This document shows, one piece after another, positions 8,034 to 15,399 of a stretch of DNA of 23,629 nt. A program made the translations under genes and the position numbers. The notes under the pieces are model-generated. The model saw only the letters and a list, made by a program, of their open reading frames with translations, did not search any database and had not been told where the DNA came from. Origin of the DNA: an uncultured Ruminococcus sp. (lineage in GTDB: Bacteria > Bacillota > Clostridia > Oscillospirales > Ruminococcaceae); the NCBI GenBank assembly GCA_910584195.1, contig CAJTYV010000035.1, positions 1-23,629 on the forward strand, read 5' to 3'. Position 1 is the stretch's first letter; each line of letters starts with the position of its first letter.

Positions 8034-10013
8034 TCAACTTATATCGGCAAGCTCGAGGTAATCCGCACCGTATTCCGAGATATAGTCTTTACGTCCCTGT
8101 AGATCGTCGCCGAGGAGCATCTCAAATATCTCTGCGGACGCGCGTATATCGTCGGCAGTTACCTTTATTAGCCGGCGCGTATCTGGATTCATGGTTGTCA
8201 GATTCATCATATCGGGTTCATTTTCGCCGAGACCTTTTGAACGCTGCAAGGTGTATTTTTTATTTCCTATCTGTTCTAAAATACGCTGTTTTTCCTGTTC
8301 AGTGTAAGCGAAGTAGGTTTTTTCCTTTGTGTTTATCTCAAACAGCGGAGACTCGGCAATAAAAACGTATCCCTGCTCTATAAGGGTAGGAGTAAGGCGG
8401 TAAAGCATTGTCAGGATAAGCGTGCGTATCTGGAATCCGTCAACGTCCGCATCTGTACAAATGACTATCTTATTCCAGCGGAAATTATTAATATCAAAAG
8501 TTGAAAGCTCCTTATTTGCTTTAGTTGTGACTTCTACTCCGCAGCCGAGGACTTTTATAAGATCGGTAATAATATCGCTTTTGAAAATTTTTGTGTATTC
8601 GGCTTTAAGGCAGTTAAGAATTTTTCCTCTAATGGGGATGACCGCCTGAAATTCCGCATCGCGGGCAAGTTTTACCGAACCGAGAGCCGAATCTCCCTCA
8701 ACTATATAGATCTCGCGGCGCGATATATCCTTGGTACGGCAGTCGACAAATTTTTCAACGCTGTTGGCGAGGTCTATAGTTCCCGTGAGCTTTTTTTTCA
8801 TGTTCAGACGGGTCTTTTCGGCATTCTCACGGCTTCTCTTGTTAAGAAGTATCTGCTCCGAAATACGTTTTGCATCATCCGGATTTTCAATGAAATAAAT
8901 TTCAAGCTGATGTCGGAGAAATTCGGTCATAGCTTCGCGTATGAATTTGTTGGTTATCGCTTTTTTTGTCTGATTTTCGTAAGAAGTCTGCGTAGAGAAC
9001 GATGAGGAGATCAACACAAGGCACTCCTCAACGTCCTCATATTTTATTTTGCTTTCGTTTTTCTGATAGCCGTTTACGGATTTTATATAGCTGTCTATCT
9101 GTGCCGTAAAAGCTCGTTTTACAGCGTCTTCGGGTGAACCTCCGTGTTCCAGAAAACTTGAGTTATGGTAGTATTCCGTAAGCTTGACCTTGTTGGAGAA
9201 AGTAAGAGCAACGTCAAGCTTTACCTTGTATTCGGGCTTGTCCTCACGGTCTCTGCCTTTTTTTTCGGCAGTCCAGTGCTGAACGGCTGTAAGAGCGTCT
9301 GCTCCGGCGATTTCGGAAGCATAGTCGGTGATACCGTTTTCATAGAGAAATTCGGTTTCGTTGAATCCGCCGGCTTCGTTTTCAAATCGGAATAGAAAGA
9401 GTATATTTGGATTAACGACAGCCTGACGTTTCAGTATATCGTGAAAATATTCTTCCGAGACGTTTATATCCGTAAAAACTTCAAGGTCGGGACGCCAGCG
9501 TGTTTTGGTACCGGTCTGCTTTTTTTTGCATTCCTCTTTTTTAAGTCCGCCAACGTTATTGCCCTTTTCAAAATGGAGACTGTATTTAAATCCGTCTCGT
9601 ATGACTTCAACGTCCATAAATTCAGAGGCGAACTGAGTAGCGCACAGACCGAGGCCGTTAAGTCCGAGGGAATATTCGTAGGATTCGGCAGATGCGTCGT
9701 ATTTTCCGCCTGCATAGAGTTCACAGTAGACAAGCTCCCAATTGAAACGTTTTTCATTGTTGTTATAGTCAACGGGGCAGCCTCTGCCGAAATCCTCGAC
9801 TTCAATATCGTGATTTCGGTAGTATGTGATGATTATTTTATTGCCGAAGCCTGCGCGCGCTTCGTCTATGGAGTTTGATATAACCTCAAATATTGAATGC
9901 TCGCAGCCGTCAAGACCGTCCGAACCGAATATAACGGCAGGACGCTTACGTACTTTGTCCGCGCCTTTGAGCATAGTGATGCTGTCGTTTCCGTAGTCAT
10001 TTTTCTTTGCCAT
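8034..10013 (-). CDS. parE: Type II DNA topoisomerase subunit B (ParE/GyrB-like ATPase)
   Basis: The 659-residue protein is the ATPase subunit that partners the subunit A encoded downstream. The GHKL ATPase motifs are clear: FEVISNSIDEA with Glu43 and Asn47, VEDFGRGCPVD (74-78) and LNGLGLCA. The transducer domain follows, then the TOPRIM domain with IVEGDSALGS (Glu439) and CTDADVDGFQIR (Asp521, Asp523, Asp525) that bind Mg2+. SKGLGENEPDMMN is the usual conserved stretch near the C-terminus. The EGDSA motif is followed by LGS rather than the usual GGS, as in a divergent ParE group. It is first in a minus-strand operon with a consensus promoter and AAAGGAGC before the ATG. Together the two subunits would decatenate or relax DNA using ATP. 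Confidence 0.9.
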   Translation of the reverse strand: MAKKNDYGNDSITMLKGADKVRKRPAVIFGSDGLDGCEHSIFEVISNSIDEARAGFGNKIIITYYRNHDIEVEDFGRGCPVDYNNNEKRFNWELVYCELYAGGKYDASAESYEYSLGLNGLGLCATQFASEFMDVEVIRDGFKYSLHFEKGNNVGGLKKEECKKKQTGTKTRWRPDLEVFTDINVSEEYFHDILKRQAVVNPNILFLFRFENEAGGFNETEFLYENGITDYASEIAGADALTAVQHWTAEKKGRDREDKPEYKVKLDVALTFSNKVKLTEYYHNSSFLEHGGSPEDAVKRAFTAQIDSYIKSVNGYQKNESKIKYEDVEECLVLISSSFSTQTSYENQTKKAITNKFIREAMTEFLRHQLEIYFIENPDDAKRISEQILLNKRSRENAEKTRLNMKKKLTGTIDLANSVEKFVDCRTKDISRREIYIVEGDSALGSVKLARDAEFQAVIPIRGKILNCLKAEYTKIFKSDIITDLIKVLGCGVEVTTKANKELSTFDINNFRWNKIVICTDADVDGFQIRTLILTMLYRLTPTLIEQGYVFIAESPLFEINTKEKTYFAYTEQEKQRILEQIGNKKYTLQRSKGLGENEPDMMNLTTMNPDTRRLIKVTADDIRASAEIFEMLLGDDLQGRKDYISEYGADYLELADIS

Positions 10014-10052
10014 AATAGCTCCTTTTACGTGAAAATAAAAACACTCCTAAAA

Positions 10053-10081
10053 ATTATAGCATAAATTTTTTTTTTTTGCAA
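10053..10081 (-). promoter_or_regulatory. Promoter of the parE-parC operon
   Basis: On the minus strand TTGCAA (10076-10081) and TATAAT (10053-10058) are 17 bases apart. The start near 10046 gives a leader of about 33 nt before the parE ATG. A long A-run on this strand (10066-10077) fills the upstream part of the spacer. Confidence 0.8.
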
Positions 10082-10113
10082 GTGATTAATTATATTTTTA
10101 GAGATTTGTATTT

Positions 10114-10129
10114 TGCGAATCTGTTCGCA
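10114..10129. promoter_or_regulatory. Dyad in the divergent parE/gerA promoter region
   Basis: TGCGAA (10114-10119) and TTCGCA (10124-10129) form a perfect 6-bp dyad around TCTG. It lies between the two divergent promoters and could be an operator. It resembles, but is shorter than, the Gram-positive LexA box (CGAAC-N4-GTTCG), so no regulator is assigned. Confidence 0.3.
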
Positions 10130-10142
10130 CATAATTTCTATG

Positions 10143-10171
10143 CGGCATGTTTTGAATATCCTTTATATAAT
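10143..10171 (+). promoter_or_regulatory. Possible promoter of the ger operon
   Basis: TATAAT (10166-10171) lies about 28 bases before the gerA start. No good sigma-A -35 sits 17 bases upstream (CGGCAT). A GCATG at 10145-10149 could instead serve a forespore sigma factor, as known for gerA operons of Bacillus. Assignment is weak. Confidence 0.35.
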
Positions 10172-10198
10172 GTGGAAGAATAAAAATGAGGTGAATCT

Positions 10199-11656
10199 AT
10201 GAAAGAGCGTGATTATCAAAAAAAGAAAATAAAAAGTAATCTGAAAGAGAGTATATCGTATATCAAAGAAATAACGGGCGGTTCTTCCGATCTGCTGATA
10301 AATGAATTTATTACCGGGGGAATATCCTGCTGTCTTTTGTGCTGCGAGGGAATGATGTCCTCTCAGACCGCAGCGGAAATGGTGCTTTCGCCTATAACGT
10401 TTATTCCCGAGCAGCAGACGTCCCAAAAGCTTTTCACTTATATACAGCAGCATATGCTAATGTCTTCCGACCGTCCGACAGCTGAAAATTACGGTGATTT
10501 GATGCGTCTGCTTCATTCGGGTTTTGCTGTGCTGCTTGCCGACGGAATGACCTCGGCTCTTGCTTTCGGCGTACAGGGTTACGCTTCACGCGGAGTGCAG
10601 GAACCGTCGGGCGAGGGAAATATACTCGGAAGTCATGAGGGTTTTGTCGAGACAGTGCGTACAAATATGTCCATGCTTCGGCGGCGGCTGAAAACCCCGG
10701 AGCTTGTGATGAAGCTCATGGTCAAGGGCAGCAAATCTCATACGGATATTTGCCTGTGTTACATGAAGGACAGAGTTCCGAAGCGTCTTCTTGACCGAAT
10801 AATGAAATCGCTGGACGAGATAGAGCTTGAATCTATACTTTCTACAGGATATATCCGTCCGTTTGTGGAGAAAAAAAGCTTTGAACTGTTCAGCAGCACC
10901 GGACTTACCGAACGCCCCGATGTGCTTTGTTCAAAGCTGATAGAGGGCAGGGCGGCAATACTTGTAGACGGAGTTCCATATGGTATAATAATTCCCCGTC
11001 TGATGTGCGAAAGCTTTCATACGCTGGACGATTATGCCCATAAACCGTATTATGCGGCGTTTCTACGGTGGGTGAGATACGGCGCGTTTATATTGGCGGT
11101 GCTTCTTCCGGCAGTTTATGCGGCGATAGTTATGTTTCACCCTGAGCTTCTCAACAGCACCCTGCTGATGCTTCTTGCGGAGGAGGAAAAAAACGCGCCT
11201 CTTTCGATACTGACGGAAGCGTTTATAGTTCTGCTGATGTACGAGATAATACGTGAAGCCGGAGTTCGTCTGCCTAAGCCGGTCGGAGGAGCGGTAAGCA
11301 TAATCAGCGGTCTTATAATAGGCGATGCTGCGGTAAAATCGGGGCTTGTAAGTACTCCGCTTCTGACTATGACCGCTTTGGCTGTTTTGGGAGGACTTGT
11401 AGTTCCGGATCTTAATCCGCAGATAACGGTGCTGAGATTTGCTTTTCTTGCGGCGGGAGGAATACTTGGACTTTTCGGTATAAGCATACTTGCATGCGCC
11501 GTTCTCACCAACGTGTGCGGAACAGAGGATTACGGCTTCCCGTTTACTGCTCCGATCTCGCCTTTTTCCAAAAAGGGTATGGGAGATACGCTGATAAGGC
11601 AGGGCTTCCGAAAAATGCAGAACCGAGGTTTTACGGTGGAGGAGTATCATGAATAA
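10199..11656 (+). CDS. Spore germinant receptor subunit A (GerA family)
   Basis: The 485-residue protein has the normal GerA-family length and layout. A hydrophilic N-terminal half (about 1-290) is followed by several membrane segments (about 295-450), then a cytoplasmic tail ending in RKMQNRGFTVEEYHE. Typical stretches include SYIKEITGGSSDLLINEF near the start, ILVDGVPYGIIIPRLMCESFHTLDDY before the first membrane span and GDAAVKSGLVSTPLLTMTAL between spans. GerA subunits form inner-membrane receptor complexes of spores with GerB and GerC and trigger germination on nutrient binding. ATG 10199 is preceded by GAGGTGAA. The reading frame overlaps the following gerB-like gene by eight bases. The nutrient recognised cannot be predicted. 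Confidence 0.92.
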   Translation: MKERDYQKKKIKSNLKESISYIKEITGGSSDLLINEFITGGISCCLLCCEGMMSSQTAAEMVLSPITFIPEQQTSQKLFTYIQQHMLMSSDRPTAENYGDLMRLLHSGFAVLLADGMTSALAFGVQGYASRGVQEPSGEGNILGSHEGFVETVRTNMSMLRRRLKTPELVMKLMVKGSKSHTDICLCYMKDRVPKRLLDRIMKSLDEIELESILSTGYIRPFVEKKSFELFSSTGLTERPDVLCSKLIEGRAAILVDGVPYGIIIPRLMCESFHTLDDYAHKPYYAAFLRWVRYGAFILAVLLPAVYAAIVMFHPELLNSTLLMLLAEEEKNAPLSILTEAFIVLLMYEIIREAGVRLPKPVGGAVSIISGLIIGDAAVKSGLVSTPLLTMTALAVLGGLVVPDLNPQITVLRFAFLAAGGILGLFGISILACAVLTNVCGTEDYGFPFTAPISPFSKKGMGDTLIRQGFRKMQNRGFTVEEYHE

Positions 11657-12650
11657 GATCAGTAAATTACAGTTCGGTTCATTAATGCTGATAAACGATG
11701 TGTTCGTTCTTTTCTGTCTTACGGGAGGAGTATCGGTAATGACGGCGGCAGGCTTCGGAATCGGAAGTCTCCTGCAGCTTGTTATAGTCATGCCGCTTGT
11801 AAGTATATATCGTCAGGGAAAGACGCTGAAGGACTGCGGAAAGCTCGCCGAGCTTATTGCGCTTTTAGGAACGTCGGTCTGGGGCGGACTGCTTTTTTCC
11901 ATGCTATGGAATGCAGGAGAGCTTGTTTTCGTTCCGTTTGAAGGCATGGGCAAAACAGGCAGATTGCTTATCACAGGGATAATTGCCGTAGTATGCGTAT
12001 ATCTTTCTTCATCGGGCATAAAGGCGCTGGCAAGATCGGCGGTGATAGCGGCGGCGCTGGGACTTGTCTGCCTTGCGATAGTTGTTGTGTGCGCCGTGAT
12101 AAACTCCGATATAAGCAACTTAGAAGCAGCAGAGGATATATCGGGACTGTACCGAGAGGCAGTAAAGGGATTTGCATTAAGCGGAGGATTGTTCGGCCTT
12201 GCGGTAATGCTTGGATTCGTCAAGGACAACATAAGAACGGCGGCTGTTGATTATTTCGTCTGCAAAGCTGTTATTTCGTCAATTGTTATAACAACAGGAG
12301 TTCTTGTATGCGGGGGTATCATGGAAATAACTGATTTTCCTATAGTTTCGGCGGCTCAGCTTTCGCAGCCCTTTCCCGTACAGAGGATAGATTCGCTGTT
12401 CCTTATAATTTTTACGGTTTTTGCAGTCTATTCTATAGCGGTGCAGGCATCGGCGGCAGAATATCTTATTGGAGAAATTATTCCGCCTCTAAAAAGATAC
12501 AGGTGCAGTATAATGCTTGCCGTAATGGCGGGTCTTGGGGCTGTATTCGGCGGAAGGTTTCATTACGGACTGCCGTTTGCCATAATTTTTGCCGTTTCTG
12601 TGCTTGTTATACCGATATTGTATTTTATTAAAAGGAAGGTAAAAGCATGA
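11649..12650 (+). CDS. Spore germinant receptor subunit B (endospore germination permease, GerB family)
   Basis: The 333-residue protein is almost entirely hydrophobic, with about ten predicted membrane segments, and belongs to the amino acid/polyamine/cation-type permease fold used by GerB subunits. Its start lies inside the end of gerA and its ATGA overlaps the start of the gerC-like gene, giving a tightly coupled three-gene operon. GerB is thought to contribute the germinant-binding site in the membrane. It is slightly shorter than the usual 360-370 residues, without obvious breakage. GGTGGAGGAG inside the end of gerA provides its ribosome binding site. Confidence 0.88.
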   Translation: MNKISKLQFGSLMLINDVFVLFCLTGGVSVMTAAGFGIGSLLQLVIVMPLVSIYRQGKTLKDCGKLAELIALLGTSVWGGLLFSMLWNAGELVFVPFEGMGKTGRLLITGIIAVVCVYLSSSGIKALARSAVIAAALGLVCLAIVVVCAVINSDISNLEAAEDISGLYREAVKGFALSGGLFGLAVMLGFVKDNIRTAAVDYFVCKAVISSIVITTGVLVCGGIMEITDFPIVSAAQLSQPFPVQRIDSLFLIIFTVFAVYSIAVQASAAEYLIGEIIPPLKRYRCSIMLAVMAGLGAVFGGRFHYGLPFAIIFAVSVLVIPILYFIKRKVKA

Positions 12651-13177
12651 AAAGAATTTTTTTGACTTTTCCCATGATAGCCTTGCTTACAGGTTGCAGT
12701 TCGCACGGAAACGTAAATGATAAAGCGTATCTGAGGGCGGCGGCAATAGACGGTGACAGGGTGACATTTTCTTTCTATTCAGAGGAGGATAAAGTGATTT
12801 CGGTAAACGTTCGAAACCCCGAAAAAGCAAAGTCTGCGGCGGAGCTTGCAATGGGCAAAGAGATATTTACCGGTCATACGGAGCTTGTGGTGGCAGGGGA
12901 CTGTGATATACTCGAGGTTCTTGATAATATGCTGCATGAGTGGAAAGTCTCGCCCTCATGCAGAGTTGCGGAAGCGAAAACAAGCGGCGAGGAGCTTTTG
13001 AACAGCAGAAGCGCGGAGGAGCTTGCGGATGTAATAGATACGGCTCACGAAAAGGGTCTTGCACCAAAGTGCGATATTATTACAGTATTAAGCGGTCTTT
13101 TGGGAGAAAATGAATTGGCGGAAGTAGCTGAATTTTCAGACAATGGATTTTGCGGCGTTGCGGAAATAAAAAAGTGA
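12647..13177 (+). CDS. Short GerC-like spore germination lipoprotein
   Basis: This 176-residue protein starts with a lipoprotein signal peptide ending in ALLTGC (Cys17). It then has a short N-terminal Ger(x)C-like domain (AYLRAAAIDGDRVTFSF, residues about 26-42; AAELAMGKEIFTGHTELVV, about 64-82). Typical GerC lipoproteins are about 350-400 residues; this one keeps only the first half. There is no sign that the frame continues after its stop: a new promoter begins about 30 bases later. Position after gerA and gerB with a four-base overlap supports the role as third receptor subunit. It may be a naturally minimised GerC or a remnant. Similarity to GerC is partly an inference from context. Confidence 0.75.
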   Translation: MKRIFLTFPMIALLTGCSSHGNVNDKAYLRAAAIDGDRVTFSFYSEEDKVISVNVRNPEKAKSAAELAMGKEIFTGHTELVVAGDCDILEVLDNMLHEWKVSPSCRVAEAKTSGEELLNSRSAEELADVIDTAHEKGLAPKCDIITVLSGLLGENELAEVAEFSDNGFCGVAEIKK

Positions 13178-13206
13178 TCTGTTAAAAAATTGTAAATACG
13201 CTGTAA

Positions 13207-13235
13207 TTGTAATATCGGCGGAAATATTGTATAAT
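13207..13235 (+). promoter_or_regulatory. Promoter of the secreted-protein / small Cys-rich protein pair
   Basis: TTGTAA (13207-13212) and TATAAT (13230-13235) are separated by 17 bases. The start near 13242 excludes a TTG start at 13227 and supports the GTG at 13266. Confidence 0.7.
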
Positions 13236-13265
13236 GATATAAAAGCAGTACGGAGCGTGATTATC

Positions 13266-13973
13266 GTGAAAAAATATATTTCAGTTGTTTATGCGTTTAT
13301 AATTGTTTTTATGTCACTATTTCCGCTGAATGCTCATGCTCTTGATTTTGACCCGTGTTACGTGGAGCTTGAATGGAGCAATGCTCCGAAACACACGGCA
13401 TATATTGATATATTGGTGAAAATGGATACAGATGATGAAAATTATGTTGATTTTACAGTTCCTCCAAAGAAACTTGCTGAAAAATACATAGAAAACGGTA
13501 CAAGCAAGTACAGATATGAAAGTCTGCCCATAGGCAGAAACAGCGAAATTGCTCAGCTTAATGATGACGGCTGGGTTAGTCTGTCGCTTCATCATAAAAG
13601 TTCAGGCAGTATTACTATACAGGATAATGCAGTGTTTTGTCTGAATTGCTGTATAGACGAGGACGGTATAAAGCAAAATTCCGATATATTGTCTTGCAGT
13701 ATTTTTACAATAAGTAAGGATTATGGCAGGTTTAAGTGTGCCTATGTTGACGAACAAGGCAATGTTCTTGGTATAACCGACAAATCAAAGAAAATTCTTG
13801 CGAAGGCTTCATATGCTGTTATAGCAGACGGGGATGATCTTACTTTCAGAGTTTTTGAATTTTTGCCGATAAAATTGATTATTTTAATTGTAATAAGTGC
13901 GGCGGCTCTGCTTGTTTTGTTGGTTAAGAAGATCGTCAATAAAATAAATTACATACGGAGATGTTTAAAATGA
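13266..13973 (+). CDS. Secreted/membrane-anchored protein of unknown function
   Basis: I do not recognise a family. With GTG 13266 as start (CGGAG nine bases upstream, promoter immediately before) the protein has 235 residues. It has a signal peptide (about 1-26, ending NAHA), an extracellular beta-rich domain of about 175 residues, one C-terminal membrane segment (LIILIVISAAALLVLLV) and a short basic tail (KKIVNKINYIRRCLK). The layout is that of a type I membrane protein facing outward. The domain start (FDPCYVELEWSNAPKHTAYIDILVKM) recalls cell-surface proteins with a short immunoglobulin-like fold, but this is only impression. Its last bases overlap the start of the next small gene (ATGA), so the two are translationally coupled. 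Confidence 0.75.
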   Translation: MKKYISVVYAFIIVFMSLFPLNAHALDFDPCYVELEWSNAPKHTAYIDILVKMDTDDENYVDFTVPPKKLAEKYIENGTSKYRYESLPIGRNSEIAQLNDDGWVSLSLHHKSSGSITIQDNAVFCLNCCIDEDGIKQNSDILSCSIFTISKDYGRFKCAYVDEQGNVLGITDKSKKILAKASYAVIADGDDLTFRVFEFLPIKLIILIVISAAALLVLLVKKIVNKINYIRRCLK

Positions 13974-14155
13974 ATGGAAAGATTTCAAACTGCGAAATGT
14001 GTACCAATTACGTTTATGATGAGGACTATGATTGTTATGTATGCATGATCAATCTTGACGAGGATGAAATGTGCCGCTTTTTATCAGGCACGAATTACAG
14101 CTGTCCGTATTTCAGGCTTGACGATGAATACGGAGTTGTCCGTCGTCAGAATTAA
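13970..14155 (+). CDS. Small Cys-rich acidic protein (DUF6472-like)
   Basis: The 61-residue protein begins MNGKISNCEMCTNYVYDEDY and carries six cysteines: a CEMC pair, CYVC in DYDCYVCMINLDEDEM, one in MCRF and one in SCPYF. A short basic tail, RRQN, ends it. Small proteins of this pattern, with acidic D/E runs and CxxC pairs, occur widely in Clostridia; I recall the label DUF6472, unverified. Metal (zinc) binding is likely from the Cys spacing, function unknown. ATG 13970 is chosen over 13961 because ACGGAG sits nine bases upstream and it overlaps the preceding stop as ATGA. It may be cotranscribed with the preceding membrane protein or, further downstream, with spoIIID. Confidence 0.75.
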   Translation: MNGKISNCEMCTNYVYDEDYDCYVCMINLDEDEMCRFLSGTNYSCPYFRLDDEYGVVRRQN

Positions 14156-14218
14156 TACCGGGCGGTGTGCCGGGTGAAGCCGCTAGTCTGTGTTTGCAAA
14201 AACTGTGCTCTTTCGTAC

Positions 14219-14243
14219 ATTATCTTACGATATTCCGCATATA
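14219..14243 (+). promoter_or_regulatory. Possible sigma-E-type promoter of spoIIID
   Basis: CATATA (14238-14243) matches the mother-cell sigma-E -10 pattern. An ATTAT at 14219-14223 sits about 14 bases upstream, near where an ATATT-like -35 would be. In Bacillus spoIIID is a sigma-E gene. The match is only moderate. Confidence 0.35.
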
Positions 14244-14284
14244 CATTAATGTCCGCAGAATATACAGTAAGGGAAGTGATAGGA

Positions 14285-14569
14285 TTGAAAGCACAGCCGG
14301 CACAGCGGGCAGTAACGCTGGGACAGTACATAATCGAAAATAAAGCGACGGTACGGTCGGCAGCAAAAAAATTCGGCATATCAAAGAGTACGGTACATAA
14401 GGATGTCAGCGAGAGGCTGAAGAAGGAAAATCCCGTTTTGTACAAACAGGTAAAGGATATATTGGAAATAAATAAGCGTGAACGCCATATAAGAGGAGGT
14501 CTTGCTACAAAGCGGAAGTACAGCGAGCTTGCCGAAAGGAGAAAAAAACAGGGACGTATGGTCGGATAA
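14285..14569 (+). CDS. spoIIID: Stage III sporulation transcriptional regulator SpoIIID
   Basis: The protein closely follows the SpoIIID pattern: VTLGQYIIENKATVRSAAKKFGISKSTVHKDVSERL (residues about 10-45) contains the helix-turn-helix (21-42). KDILEINKRERHIRGGLATKRKY (about 58-80) is the family's basic C-terminal helix region. SpoIIID is a small mother-cell DNA-binding protein that activates and represses sigma-E genes during spore formation. I choose TTG 14285 (94 residues, family length 80-95, with GGGAAG eight bases upstream); GTG 14276 is the alternative. The longer open frame beginning at 14165 is rejected because its N-terminus has no family counterpart and would span the likely promoter. 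With the ger operon nearby it indicates a spore-forming lineage. Confidence 0.9.
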   Translation: MKAQPAQRAVTLGQYIIENKATVRSAAKKFGISKSTVHKDVSERLKKENPVLYKQVKDILEINKRERHIRGGLATKRKYSELAERRKKQGRMVG

Positions 14570-14581
14570 ACCGTACGTCCC
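14551..14581. repeat. Hairpin spanning the spoIIID stop codon
   Basis: GGGACGTATGGT (14551-14562) pairs with ACCGTACGTCCC (14570-14581) as 12 pairs including one G-T, around a seven-base loop that holds the stop codon region. No T-run follows, so it would pause or stabilise the 3' end rather than act as a classic terminator. Confidence 0.5.
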
Positions 14582-15119
14582 ATGGGTCTATATAAAACGG
14601 AAGTATGTCTGCACAGCTACTCGCGGGCGGCACCGGTGCGTTCTTGACATCAGCCGCTGCACAGAGATATTGCCGTATACTATATTCTATGCAGAAATGA
14701 TAAAAAAGCGACAAAGAAATTTTTAGTAATTTTTATTTAAATTTCCGACAATATTGACATTATATTTCCGAAAAATCACATCAGAAAATAAAATGACTGT
14801 ATATTGCGGAAAAAGCCCTCCCCTGCTGCAAACGGGGAATTTCCTGATGCGAAGCGGCAAAAAGAATGAGCGAAAACGACATCTGCCGTATATAGCTGAA
14901 TAATCGCTCCCCTGCTGTTGAGAATACGGCAGGGGAGAATTGGAAAAGCGTTTGTGTATAATGTTTGGTAAGTATAATATTTTAGAACTTGTATTCAGCA
15001 AATTACGGAGATTGTCCGAAGTGTACAAAGTACTCCACTAAAAGCGGCTGTTTTTCACAGCCAAAAGTAATTTGTCATATTTGTAACCGTTTTGTATTAT
15101 GACTGAAATCAGACTGTTA
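14582..15119. other. Intergenic region with competing hairpins, no protein gene seen
   Basis: No reading frame here has credible start signals or protein-like composition. The 11-mer CTCCCCTGCTG occurs at 14818-14828 and 14907-14917. GCAGGGGAG (14929-14937) can pair with either copy. TGCCGTAT (14884-14891) can pair with ATACGGCA (14924-14931), which excludes the first pairing. GGCTGT/ACAGCC (15046-15051/15057-15062) forms another small hairpin. TTGACA at 14644 has no convincing -10. The segment may be an untranslated structured RNA; no family was recognised. Confidence 0.4.
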
Positions 15120-15148
15120 TTGCAATATACGGTCAATTGATGTATAAT
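15120..15148 (+). promoter_or_regulatory. Strong sigma-A promoter of a short transcript
   Basis: TTGCAA (15120-15125) and TATAAT (15143-15148) are 17 bases apart. A start near 15155 would make a transcript of about 130 nt that ends at the terminator 15246-15289. Confidence 0.75.
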
Positions 15149-15167
15149 AGCATCATAGGGAAAAGGA

Positions 15168-15215
15168 ATGTTTATTAAATTGGAAAAAGAAATGAACAGG
15201 AAACACACAAGATAA
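15168..15215 (+). CDS. Putative 15-residue leader peptide / sORF
   Basis: ATG 15168 is preceded by AGGGAAAAGGA and opens MFIKLEKEMNRKHTR followed by TAA. It is the only start with a ribosome site in the short transcript. Such an arrangement of promoter, tiny frame and terminator suggests an attenuator or a small RNA that happens to contain a short frame. No amino-acid run typical of attenuators is present. Confidence 0.3.
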   Translation: MFIKLEKEMNRKHTR

Positions 15216-15245
15216 ACACAAGTAACACACAATACCTTCAAATAA

Positions 15246-15289
15246 GAATTGCCGTCGTGGAAATATCTGCGGCGGCGGTTCTTTTTTTC
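15246..15289 (+). terminator. Strong rho-independent terminator
   Basis: A stem of about 15 pairs (several G-T), with its 5' arm GAATTGCCGTCGTGG beginning near 15246 and its 3' arm ending in GGCGGCGGTTC, is followed by seven T residues. It ends the short transcript from 15120-15148 before the gtrA-like gene's own promoter. Confidence 0.85.
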
Positions 15290-15339
15290 GTCAAAATAAA
15301 CAAGAAATTGCCGAAGCTTCAAATTTTTTTAAAATTCCC

Positions 15340-15368
15340 TTGAAAAAACATAAAAATGCTGTTATAAT
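15340..15368 (+). promoter_or_regulatory. Promoter of the gtrA-like / dusB pair
   Basis: TTGAAA (15340-15345) and TATAAT (15363-15368) are 17 bases apart. The start site near 15375 rules out an upstream TTG start at 15340 and supports ATG 15400. Confidence 0.75.
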
Positions 15369-15399
15369 AAGTATGAAAAATTTTGAAAGGACTTTAAAA

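Noticed and set aside
10114..10129. LexA (SOS) box between parE and gerA
   Set aside because: The dyad is CGAA-N4-TTCG and lacks the full CGAAC-N4-GTTCG pattern, so it is kept only as an unassigned dyad.
11063..11791. A 242-residue minus-strand frame opposite gerA
   Set aside because: Low-complexity, Ser/Arg/Lys-rich composition with no start signal, antisense to a well-supported germinant receptor gene.
14165..14284. Upstream extension of spoIIID (ATG-like start at 14165 or ATG 14249)
   Set aside because: The N-terminal residues have no counterpart in SpoIIID and cross the likely promoter; TTG 14285 gives the family length.
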